Source of the DNA: Lentimicrobiaceae bacterium
GTDB lineage: Bacteria > Bacteroidota > Bacteroidia > Bacteroidales > F082
Assembly: GCA_015061295.1 (NCBI GenBank)
Contig: SUWU01000024.1
Span: forward strand, 1-32,076
Direction: 5' to 3'
Length of the DNA: 32,076 bases
Each line of letters opens with the position of its first letter. The first letter of the stretch is position 1. The translations under genes and the position numbers were made by a program. The notes beneath the pieces were generated by a model. It did no database searches, was not told the DNA's origin, and saw only the letters and a program-made list of their open reading frames with translations. Shown in pieces: positions 24,835 through 31,950 of the stretch.

Positions 24835-26019
24835 ATGATTGAAAAAATAAAGGTATTAGCAAAAGAAATTAAAGACAGTATTATTGCGTTTCGTCGTCAA
24901 CTCCATAGGTATCCAGAGTTGAGTTTCGTTGAATATGAGACATCTCATCTTATTCAGAACCTTCTCGATGAATGGAAAATTGAAAACGAATCGATAAATG
25001 TTACTGGTATTGTCGCTAATATCAAAGGTAAAAATCCGGAGAAAAGAACCATAGCACTTCGTGCTGATATTGACGCGTTGCCAATACAAGAAACTAATAA
25101 TTGTGATTATAAGTCTTTGAGACAAAATGTGATGCACGCCTGTGGTCATGACGCTCATACTGCCATGTTGCTTGGGGTCGCTAATATTCTTAATCAGATG
25201 AAAGATGAATTTGAAGGAACGATAAAACTTATTTTTCAGCCAGGAGAAGAGAAACTGCCAGGAGGCGCTAAACTGATGATAGAGAATGGAGTATTAAATA
25301 ATGTAGATAGAATCATAGCTCAGCACGTTTATCCTGATCTGCCTTGCGGAGAAGTTGGTTTCTATGCCGGTAATTATATGGCTGCCTGCGATGAGATTAA
25401 CATCACGATAAGCGGTAAAGGTGGTCATGCGGCTAAGATTAAGGAACGTTCCAACACCACCGTCGCTGCCGCTAAGATATTGTGCGCCATTTCTGAATTG
25501 AGTTCTGAGTTCAACAAAGAAGAAAGGGAGAATCCTATCATAATAGCTTTCGGAAGTTTCATCGCAGACGGAACATATAACGTGATACCAGATAAGGTTT
25601 ATCTTAAAGGCACGATGCGTACTTTTGATGAGAATGACAGAAAGTTAATAAAAAATAGGATTAAGAAAATAAGTTCAGAGATTGCGAGGTCGTTCGGAGT
25701 GAAATCGAGAGTTAAGATTGACGAGGGCTATCCTGTCTTGAAGAATGATGTCGGTTTTACAAATTCGTTGAGGGATAATGCGATAGATTTTCTTGGCGAG
25801 GATAAGGTGAAGTCGTTGCCGCAGCTTATGACAGCGGAAGATTTTGCCTGGTATTCACACGAAATTAAAGCATGTATGTATCGTATAGGTACTTCTAACA
25901 TTGAGAAAGGTATTGTCTCAAAACAGCATACTTCTACTTTCGACATCGACGAAGACGCCTTAGAAACTGGAGTCGGTCTGATGACATATTTAGCGATTAA
26001 GGCAATAGAAAATGTATAA
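24835..26019 (+). CDS. M20-family metallo-amidohydrolase
   Basis: 394 residues. Metal ligands in DIDALPIQE and HACGHDAHT (Cys103, His105), the catalytic PGEE (about 136-139), AQHVYPDLPCGEVGF (His), the dimerisation domain with GKGGHAA, and the final SKQHTSTFDIDEDAL (His). The Cys-His pair marks the M20D branch (N-acyl-amino acid amidohydrolases, hippurate hydrolase, IAA-amino acid hydrolase-like). It hydrolyses an acyl-amino acid or aminoacyl amide in the cytoplasm; the exact substrate is unknown. It stands alone on its own promoter. Confidence 0.9.
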   Translation: MIEKIKVLAKEIKDSIIAFRRQLHRYPELSFVEYETSHLIQNLLDEWKIENESINVTGIVANIKGKNPEKRTIALRADIDALPIQETNNCDYKSLRQNVMHACGHDAHTAMLLGVANILNQMKDEFEGTIKLIFQPGEEKLPGGAKLMIENGVLNNVDRIIAQHVYPDLPCGEVGFYAGNYMAACDEINITISGKGGHAAKIKERSNTTVAAAKILCAISELSSEFNKEERENPIIIAFGSFIADGTYNVIPDKVYLKGTMRTFDENDRKLIKNRIKKISSEIARSFGVKSRVKIDEGYPVLKNDVGFTNSLRDNAIDFLGEDKVKSLPQLMTAEDFAWYSHEIKACMYRIGTSNIEKGIVSKQHTSTFDIDEDALETGVGLMTYLAIKAIENV

Positions 26020-26104
26020 TTTAGAGAGTCCACTATAAGTATGCATTGTGAATTATGAATTAAAAAATTCCTTCGTCTTTAGTCTTTTGTCATTCGTCTT
26101 TTCT

Positions 26105-26112
26105 TATCTTTG
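26105..26112 (+). promoter_or_regulatory. -7 box for the nucleosidase-ygiQ pair
   Basis: TATCTTTG, exact TAnnTTTG, 15 bp before the ATG at 26128. The 40 bp upstream are a GTC-rich tract (about 26072-26100) and an AATTATGAATTA tract, with no -33 TTG at the right distance. Confidence 0.55.
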
Positions 26113-26127
26113 TGAAAAATTATCTCT

Positions 26128-26670
26128 ATGAAAATATTGGTGACTTACGCTTTTGATGAGGAGATTCTTCCTTTTGAAATTCAAGGTTGTGAACTGACGT
26201 TTCTTAAAACCGGAATGGGAAAGGTGCTCTCGGCTTTTAACCTGACGAAAGCTCTGTGTGAGAATCGTTACAACTTGGTTCTCAATGTGGGAACTGCTGG
26301 AACTCTGAGTCATAAGGTGGGTGATATATTCGTCTGTCATCGTTTTGTTGATAGAGATATGGAGAAGATAGAACTGCCTGATGTCTGTAAAGATATTTCT
26401 TTCCCTGAGAAAGTAGGTGTCGATATTGTTGATAATTATGAACAAATAGGGATCGTAAACACTGGCGACAGCTTCGTGACGGAAGTGGGTCATTTCAACG
26501 GCGACGTTATCGACATGGAGGCTTTCGCTCAGGCGCAGATATGTAAAGAATTGAATGTTAATTTTGTTTCAGTAAAATATGTCACCGACATCATAGGTCA
26601 GAACTCTGGTGAGATTTGGTTGGATAAACTTCGTGACGCTCGTGAATCATTAAAAGCATTTTTCGCATGA
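26128..26670 (+). CDS. Nucleosidase of the purine/uridine phosphorylase superfamily
   Basis: 180 residues. FDEEI near residue 9-13 carries the glutamate of MTA/SAH nucleosidases; LNVGTAGTL is the phosphate/ribose-binding turn; NTGDSFVT and VIDMEAFAQAQIC hold the Met-Glu ribose contacts; KYVTDI has the catalytic Asp. Shorter than classical MTAN (about 230), typical of the compact Bacteroidota form. Probable role: cleave the N-glycosidic bond of methylthioadenosine, S-adenosylhomocysteine or futalosine. Its stop overlaps the ygiQ start (ATGA), and a radical SAM enzyme makes 5'-deoxyadenosine, which nucleosidases of this family can also clear; that functional pairing is inference. Confidence 0.85.
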   Translation: MKILVTYAFDEEILPFEIQGCELTFLKTGMGKVLSAFNLTKALCENRYNLVLNVGTAGTLSHKVGDIFVCHRFVDRDMEKIELPDVCKDISFPEKVGVDIVDNYEQIGIVNTGDSFVTEVGHFNGDVIDMEAFAQAQICKELNVNFVSVKYVTDIIGQNSGEIWLDKLRDARESLKAFFA

Positions 26671-28484
26671 ACTTATTAGATTGGCTGCCGATAACAAAGA
26701 AAGAGACCGACTTACGTGGCTGGAACGAAGTCGATATTGTGATAATCACTGGCGACGCTTACGTCGATCATCCGGCTTTCGGCGCTGCTGTCATAGGTCG
26801 TGTCCTTGAAAGTCACGGCTATAAGGTGGCTTTGATTCCGCAACCTAATTGGCGTGACGACCTCCGCGACTTCAAGAAATTCGGCAAGCCGCGTCTTTTC
26901 TTCGGCATCTCCGCCGGCGCGATGGACTCGATGGTGAATCATTATACTGCCAACAAACGTCTGCGTTCTAACGACGCTTACACTCCTGGCGGCGAGGCTG
27001 GCTTCCGTCCCGACTACGCGACGATAACTTATTCCAACATACTGAAGAAATTATATCCCGACACTCCTGTCATCATCGGCGGAATTGAAGCGTCTCTCCG
27101 TAGAGTTACACATTACGACTACTGGGCTGATGAGCTGAGACCTACTATCATGCTCGACTCCAAAGCTGACCTCGGCGTATATGGAATGGGTGAACTCGCG
27201 ATAGTGGAAATAGCTAAAGCATTAGATGAGAATAAGAAGATTGAAGAGATAACGAATGTCCCGCAGACTTTCTTCTTGAGGACGCGGCAAGGGACGTCCA
27301 TACAGTCGGGATGGAATGATTTGCGGTTGGCTTCTCACGAGGAATGTCTGAAGGACAAGAAGACTTACGCCTCGAACTTCAAGAACGTCGAGATTGAATC
27401 GAATAAGAAACATGCCAACCGTCTGCTTCAGGATGTAGGAAATCACACCTTATATATTAATCCTCCTTATCCGACGATGACGGAAGCGCAAATCGACGCT
27501 TCTTTCGACTTGCCTTACACTCGACTGCCTCATCCTAAATATGCGAAACGCGGCGTGATTCCTGCTTACGAGATGATTCGTCATTCGGTGAATATTCATC
27601 GCGGATGCTTCGGCGGATGCGCATTTTGTACCATATCGGCGCATCAGGGTAAGTTCGTCGCATCACGCAGCAAGAAGTCGATCATGAGAGAGGTGAAGCA
27701 AGTCGTTGAGATGGAAGATTTCAAAGGTTATATCTCCGACCTCGGCGGTCCTTCGGCTAATATGTATCGCATGAAAGGCAAAGATGAGAGTCTCTGTGAG
27801 AAGTGCGTGCGCCCGACTTGCATACAGCCTAACATCTGTAAGAACTTAGATACCAACCATCATCCGCTCATCGAGCTTTATAAGGAAGTCGATAAGATGC
27901 CGCAAGTTAAGAAAGCTACCATCGGCTCGGGAATCCGTTATGATTTATTTTTGACAGATGAAGATCCTTCGGGGAAATTGGGATATGATGAATATTTCGA
28001 GCAACTGATGAAACGTCATGTGAGCGGTCGTCTGAAAGTAGCTCCTGAACATTCGAGCGACGAAGTCTTGAAGTTGATGCGTAAACCGTCGTTCAATCTT
28101 TTCGTCAAGCTGAAAAAGAAATTCGATAAGGTCAACGAGAAATTTCATCTCAACCAGCAGCTGATACCTTATTTTATATCGAGTCATCCGGCTTGTACTT
28201 TGACCGATATGGCGGAACTTGCTGTGAAGACTAAGGATTTAGGTTATAGATTAGAGCAGGTTCAGGACTTCACGCCGACGCCGATGACTTTAGCGACGGA
28301 GATTTATTATTCTGGTTACGACCCATATACTTTGAAGCCAGTCTTTGTTGCCAAGACGAAGCAGGAGAAGTTAGATCAGCAGAGATTTTTCTTCTGGTAC
28401 AAACCAGAAAATCGTCAATATGTGAAAAACGCCCTTCGCAAGATAGGAAAGGCGTTATGGATCGAGAGATTGTTTAAGTTATAA
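26667..28484 (+). CDS. ygiQ: YgiQ-family radical SAM protein
   Basis: 605 residues. N-terminal YgiQ domain (GDAYVDHPAFGAAVIGRVLESHGY; GISAGAMDSMVNHYT; GGIEASLRR), then the radical SAM cluster motif CFGGCAFC with Cys314, Cys318, Cys321, and a DUF3362-like end (YSGYDPYT). It binds a 4Fe-4S cluster and S-adenosylmethionine; its target is not known in the family as far as I can recall. Codons are clearly richer in G and C (GGC, GAC, ATC) than those of comEC or the PKD gene. It ends 6 bp from the convergent lipoprotein gene. Confidence 0.92.
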   Translation: MNLLDWLPITKKETDLRGWNEVDIVIITGDAYVDHPAFGAAVIGRVLESHGYKVALIPQPNWRDDLRDFKKFGKPRLFFGISAGAMDSMVNHYTANKRLRSNDAYTPGGEAGFRPDYATITYSNILKKLYPDTPVIIGGIEASLRRVTHYDYWADELRPTIMLDSKADLGVYGMGELAIVEIAKALDENKKIEEITNVPQTFFLRTRQGTSIQSGWNDLRLASHEECLKDKKTYASNFKNVEIESNKKHANRLLQDVGNHTLYINPPYPTMTEAQIDASFDLPYTRLPHPKYAKRGVIPAYEMIRHSVNIHRGCFGGCAFCTISAHQGKFVASRSKKSIMREVKQVVEMEDFKGYISDLGGPSANMYRMKGKDESLCEKCVRPTCIQPNICKNLDTNHHPLIELYKEVDKMPQVKKATIGSGIRYDLFLTDEDPSGKLGYDEYFEQLMKRHVSGRLKVAPEHSSDEVLKLMRKPSFNLFVKLKKKFDKVNEKFHLNQQLIPYFISSHPACTLTDMAELAVKTKDLGYRLEQVQDFTPTPMTLATEIYYSGYDPYTLKPVFVAKTKQEKLDQQRFFFWYKPENRQYVKNALRKIGKALWIERLFKL

Positions 28485-28490
28485 ATTGAA

Positions 28491-29348
28491 TTATTCTATC
28501 ACCAAACGGAATCCAGTGTTATAGTCGCGGTAGTGGATGCCTTGTTTGTAACGAGCTGTCACTCTTGCTTGTTGAGCGTTGGTGTTCCAGCTGCCGCCGC
28601 GGAACACTTTATAACCTGTGTAATCTTCTCCTGAGGTGATGGTATCACATACATCTTTATAATCATAATACCAATTATTACACATTTCCCATACGTTGCC
28701 GCTCATGTCGTAGAGACCTAAGCCGTTAGCATCTTTCTTTCCTATTTCACTGCATTTGTCGCTGTTACTGTCAATCCAAGCCACTTCTAAAACATTGCCG
28801 CCTCCAGCATATAAAGAGTAGTAAGTGTCTTTGCCGCCTCTTGCTGCATATTCCCATTGAGCTTCTGTTGGAAGTGAGAAGTGTAATCCTGTGTATTCGT
28901 TTAACTTGCCGATGAAAGTCTCGACTTCGTTATATGAGATTCTGTAGGCTGGATAGTTGTCGCCTTTACCGAACTCGTCTTCCCATTGCATGTCTTTTTC
29001 ATCATTAGGAGTCTCTTCCATGATGGCTTCCCAAAGCAACTGAGTCACTTCATATTTGTTGATATAGAACTCGCTTACAGTAACCTCATGAACAGGACCT
29101 TCTAAACTTGTGGCTTCTTCGTCGTAATTATAATATTCGACAGAATCCTTCTGTGCGCCCATGTAGAAAGTTCCAGCTTCTACCTTAACCATATTAGAAA
29201 TCATGTCTCTTACGGCGTCTTTTTCTTTTTTGCCTAAATCGCCAGTCCAATTGATGTCGAAACCATTGATGGTTTCATTTTTTGTATTGTCTTTGTTACA
29301 TGATTGTAATGCTAAAACGCAGCATAAAATTATAAATACCTTTTTCAT
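28491..29348 (-). CDS. FGE-fold (SUMF1-like) lipoprotein without catalytic cysteines
   Basis: 285 residues. Lipoprotein signal with lipobox LQSC (Cys17). From about 55 the formylglycine-generating-enzyme fold: VEAGTFYMGA, GPVHEVTVSEFYINKYEVTQ, LPTEAQWEYAARGG, GLYDMSGNVWEMCNNWY and FRGGSWNTNAQQARVTARY, ending TGFRLVIE. The cysteine pair that true FGEs carry after GGSW is replaced (no Cys between GGSW and the end), so sulfatase activation is unlikely; a binding or structural role at the outer membrane fits better. Same fold as the gliding/T9SS proteins GldJ/GldK, but too short for them. Confidence 0.85.
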   Translation of the reverse strand: MKKVFIILCCVLALQSCNKDNTKNETINGFDINWTGDLGKKEKDAVRDMISNMVKVEAGTFYMGAQKDSVEYYNYDEEATSLEGPVHEVTVSEFYINKYEVTQLLWEAIMEETPNDEKDMQWEDEFGKGDNYPAYRISYNEVETFIGKLNEYTGLHFSLPTEAQWEYAARGGKDTYYSLYAGGGNVLEVAWIDSNSDKCSEIGKKDANGLGLYDMSGNVWEMCNNWYYDYKDVCDTITSGEDYTGYKVFRGGSWNTNAQQARVTARYKQGIHYRDYNTGFRLVIE

Positions 29349-29392
29349 AATATTATGATAATAAATTGATTAATCTTAAAATTTTAAAAAAA

Positions 29393-29416
29393 ATATCGTC
29401 GGATGAAAAACGATAT
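29393..29416 (-). other. Inverted repeat in the leader of the FGE-fold gene
   Basis: ATATCGT (29393-29399) and ACGATAT (29410-29416) pair over 7 bp around a 10-base loop. It is 45-68 bp upstream of the ATG at 29348 and just after a near-match -7 box (TATCTTTA, 29428-29435, minus strand), so it would lie in the mRNA leader or act as a binding site. Confidence 0.35.
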
Positions 29417-29510
29417 ATTTCAGTTTGTAAAGATAAAATTTTTTTGAATATAAGTCTCAATAAAAATGAAGATGGTAAAAATAATTATGAATTATGAGTT
29501 GAAATTTTCT

Positions 29511-29518
29511 TATCTTTG
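29511..29518 (+). promoter_or_regulatory. -7 box for recX
   Basis: TATCTTTG, exact match, 23 bp before the recX ATG at 29542. Upstream is an AATTATGAATTATGAG tract (29482-29497) in place of a clear -33 box. Confidence 0.6.
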
Positions 29519-29541
29519 CCTAAAGGCTGTTTTAACTAATT

Positions 29542-29994
29542 ATGGACAAATTCTCGGCTTTAAAGAAAATGCTTCATTATTGCAATTATCAGGATCGTTG
29601 CAAGAAAGAGATTTATTCTAAATTAAATTCCCTTGAACTTGATGACGATAATGATAAGAATTTCATTATTGATTTTCTTCAAGATGAAGGCTTTATCAAC
29701 GATGAGCGTTATTGTCGTCTTTATGTGAAAAGCAAGTTGAATGTCAAGAAGTGGGGCGTCAACAAGATTAAGCTCTCGCTTATTTCAAAAGGCATCGATA
29801 AGGATATTATAGATAATGTGCTTTCTGAAATTGATGAGAATTTATTTAAAGATGAACTTATTAATCTTCTTAAAAACAAGAAGATAAACGAAACCGACCC
29901 TTATAAACGTAAGGCGAAGTTGGTGAGATACGCCGTCTCGAAAGGATATTCGCTTTCGTTAGTGTTAGAAGTCTATGAGGATATAAGTCAATAA
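29542..29994 (+). CDS. recX: Regulatory protein RecX
   Basis: 150 residues. Three-helix RecX repeats: CKKEIYSKLNSL, then IIDFLQDEGFINDERYCRLYVKSKLNVKKWGVNKIKLSLISKGIDKDIIDNVL, and a last partial repeat. RecX binds RecA filaments and limits recombination. Length fits the family. No recA is nearby, so it is not in a recA-recX operon. A GTCA-rich tandem tract begins within the last codons and runs on downstream. Confidence 0.88.
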   Translation: MDKFSALKKMLHYCNYQDRCKKEIYSKLNSLELDDDNDKNFIIDFLQDEGFINDERYCRLYVKSKLNVKKWGVNKIKLSLISKGIDKDIIDNVLSEIDENLFKDELINLLKNKKINETDPYKRKAKLVRYAVSKGYSLSLVLEVYEDISQ

Positions 29995-30036
29995 GTCACT
30001 GAGTCAATAAGTCATAGTCAGAGTCAAAGTCAGTGT
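29985..30036 (+). repeat. AGTCA-type tandem repeat at the end of recX
   Basis: About eight copies of (A/G)AGTCA or TAGTCA separated by 1-3 bases, on a 6-9 bp step, starting in the last two codons of recX and continuing past the stop. Followed by an AAGTTCAAAGTTCTTAGTTC tract (30039-30059) and a near-match -7 box TATATTCG (30078-30085) before the permease gene. Confidence 0.75.
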
Positions 30037-30116
30037 AAAAGTTCAAAGTTCTTAGTTCAAGGTTTAAGTTTTTTTCTTATATTCGTACCGAATTTTATTA
30101 ACTAAATTTTAATCTT

Positions 30117-31410
30117 ATGTTAAACAAATTTTTCGGTTTCGATTCTAAGAAACATAATGTTCGCACTGAGATTGTTGCGGGTATTACGACATTCCTTACG
30201 ATGTCTTACATTCTTGCCGTCAACCCTTCGATGTTCGGTCTGCTCGAAGGAATGCCAGCTGGCGCGGTATTTACTACAACAGCACTCGCCGCCATCATCG
30301 GTACTTTGGCGATGGCCTTTCTTGCTAAACTTCCTTTCGGACTTGCTCCAGGAATGGGTCTCAATGCTTTCTTTGTCTTTACGGTATGTATGGGAATGGG
30401 ATACTCGTGGCAGTTTGCTCTCACAGCCGTCTTCATCGAAGGTATCTTATTTATCATCATGACAATAACCAATATCCGCGAAGCTATTGTCAATGCTATT
30501 CCTAAGAACTTACGTTACGCCATCGGTGGCGGTATCGGTCTTTTCATCGCTTTCATCGGTATGCAGAACGCCGGTATCATCGTCAATGACGACGCTACAC
30601 TCATCGCTCTCGGCGACATCACATCTGGCACCGCTCTCTTAGCTCTTATAGGTCTCGTCATCACAGGCGTGCTCTATGCCTTGAACGTCAAAGGCGCGAT
30701 GCTCATCGGTATCCTCGTCACCACTGTCATCGGCATCCCGATGGGGGATAACAGAGTTTAAAGGCATTGTCTCGACTCCGGAATCTATAGCTCCTATATT
30801 CTGTAAATTTGAATGGCATAACATCTTCACCCTCGATATGCTTGTCATCGTTTTCACTTTCCTCTTCATAGATTTGTTCGACACGGTAGGAACGCTCGTC
30901 GGTGTTAGCACGAAGGCTAAGATGGTCGATGAAAACGGACGTATCCCTAAGCTGAAACAAGCTTTCATGGCTGACGCTATCGCAACGACAGCAGGTGCGA
31001 TGCTCGGTACTTCAACCACAACGACATACGTGGAAAGTGCAGCAGGCGTGGCACAAGGCGGCCGCACCGGATTGACAGCGTTCTCCATAGCATGTTGTTT
31101 CGCAATAGCATTGTTCTTCTCGCCATTGTTCCTCTCTGTTCCTGGAGCTGCTACGGCACCGGTGCTTATCCTCGTCGGTATGCTCATGATGGAGCCTGTG
31201 AGAAACATCGACTTCGACGACGCAACAGAAGCTATTCCAAGTTTCATCACTCTCGCTATGATGCCTCTCGCCTATTCAATCTCAGCAGGTATCATGCTCG
31301 GCATGATTTCATACGTGATAATAAATATATGCTGCGGTAAATTCAAGAAGCTCACGCCAGCAATGTACATCTTGGCAGTGCTGTTCATCTTGAAGTACAT
31401 ATTTATTTAA
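30117..31410 (+). pseudogene. NCS2/AzgA-type purine permease split by a +1 frameshift
   Basis: First part 30117-30761 (MLNKFFGFDSKKHNVRTEIV..., FLTMSYILAVNPSMF, GLAPGMGLNAFFVF) ends at a TAA just after IGIPMG. Second part, with first ATG at 30838, carries LFIDLFDTVGTLVGVSTKAKM, GTSTTTTYVESAAGVAQGGRTGLTA and the last spans. Removing one G from the five-G run at 30743-30747 joins the two through MGITEFKGIVSTPESIAPIF and gives 430 residues, the normal size of AzgA-like guanine/hypoxanthine permeases with about 12 spans. All family motifs survive on both sides. A single-base homopolymer error in the read is as likely as a real mutation or phase-variable switch. Confidence 0.88.
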
Positions 31411-31435
31411 TTCATAATGCATAATTTGTAGAGAT

Positions 31436-31510
31436 AAAAATCTCCCACTGATTGGCACTGATTGGCACGGATAGTTTCTGTGAATATCAGTGAAATCAGT
31501 GGGATTTTTT
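31436..31510. terminator. Long imperfect hairpin, terminator-like, with repeated arms
   Basis: Left arm from AAAAATCTCCCACTGATT (31436-31453), right arm AATCAGTGGGATTTTTT (31494-31510). The left arm repeats CACTGATTGG (31447-31456, 31457-31466) then CACGGAT; the right arm repeats ATCAGTG in turn, so the stem extends to about 27 bp with small bulges and could pair in more than one register. A-run and T-run flanks make it usable in both directions. It lies 26 bp after the permease stop. Similar CACTGAT/ATCAGTG repeats are common between genes in Bacteroidota, from memory. Confidence 0.7.
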
Positions 31511-31561
31511 GTGGATGCATTCAATGTGTCCGTACAAATTTTATCATAGCATCAACTTGGT

Positions 31562-31593
31562 GACTCAGAGACTCAGAGACTCGGTGACTCAAA
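31562..31593 (+). repeat. Four-copy 8-bp tandem repeat (GACTCxxx)
   Basis: GACTCAGA, GACTCAGA, GACTCGGT, GACTCAAA in a row. Read on the other strand this is the AGTC-type repeat seen after recX. Confidence 0.85.
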
Positions 31594-31596
31594 AAA

Positions 31597-31762
31597 GCGT
31601 TAGGGATTGAAGCGGCATCCTTTGCGAGCCGTGCGGGGAGGGGAACGGGAGCGGGGAGGGGAAATGGGGAATGGGAAATGGGAAGGGGAGCGGGAACGGG
31701 AGTGGGGCGGAGATGGAGCGAGCAAAGATATAGCGGAAAGCCCGACGGCGTAGCCGGAACGC
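31597..31762 (+). ncRNA. Structured RNA-like intergenic element with expanded G-rich arm
   Basis: Outer stem GCGTT (31597-31601) with AACGC (31758-31762); inside, GGAT/ATCC (31604-31607, 31617-31620), TTTGC/GCAAA (31621-31625, 31722-31726), an AGCGGAAAGCCC segment (31732-31743), and CGGC/GCCG around GTA (31746-31756). From memory, the strings GGGATTGAAGCGGCATCC and GATATAGCGGAAAGCCCG recur together in intergenic DNA of many Bacteroidota, with the arm between them variable. I cannot name the family with confidence. Here the variable arm is a 73-bp G-rich run. Orientation is taken from that remembered order. Confidence 0.55.
31635..31707 (+). repeat. G-rich tract with twelve GGG/GGGG runs
   Basis: Runs at 31635, 31640, 31647, 31653, 31658, 31666, 31673, 31680, 31685, 31692, 31698 and 31704, separated by 1-4 bases of A, T or C. 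This satisfies G-quadruplex spacing several times over, in DNA that is otherwise AT-rich. Opposite-strand reading frames here are artefacts of composition. Confidence 0.85.
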
Positions 31763-31773
31763 CCAAAATAATG

Positions 31774-31816
31774 TACAATTAACAATTAACAGTTTACAAT
31801 TAACAATTGACAATTG
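31774..31816 (+). repeat. ACAATTAACAATTAAC-type tandem
   Basis: Imperfect copies of TTAACAA/TTTACAA/TTGACAA on a 7-bp step, about six in a row. With the hairpin, the GACTC tandem and the G-rich element, it fills the 540-bp gap between the permease and prfB, where I see no gene. The remaining part (31817-31915) holds a GTC-rich stretch at 31881-31909 and then the prfB promoter. Confidence 0.7.
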
Positions 31817-31915
31817 GGGAGATGTGTTGTTTTCTTTTACGAACTCACTTTTAGGAAACATATTGATGTTTTAAAATAAAGTCAGTGTCGAAGTCGAAGT
31901 TCAGAGTCTTTTTCT

Positions 31916-31923
31916 TATCTTTG
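31916..31923 (+). promoter_or_regulatory. -7 box for prfB
   Basis: TATCTTTG, exact TAnnTTTG, 27 bp before the prfB ATG at 31951. Preceded by a GTCGAAGTCGAAGTTCAGAGTC tract in which no -33 TTG stands out. Confidence 0.6.
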
Positions 31924-31950
31924 CAAATCAATAATTTTAATCACAAAATC

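Noticed and set aside
30639..31250. Minus-strand frame of 203 codons opposite the permease
   Set aside because: Composition shadow of a GC-richer gene; Ala/Pro/Ser-rich peptide without family features, while the plus strand encodes a clear NCS2 permease.
31521..31861. Minus-strand Pro/Ser/Phe-rich frames of 61-90 codons
   Set aside because: They are translations of the G-rich repeat tract in three frames and share no start or codon pattern of real genes.
31411..31950. Insertion sequence or MITE
   Set aside because: No transposase frame, no matching terminal inverted repeats around the gap, and no target-site duplication could be seen.
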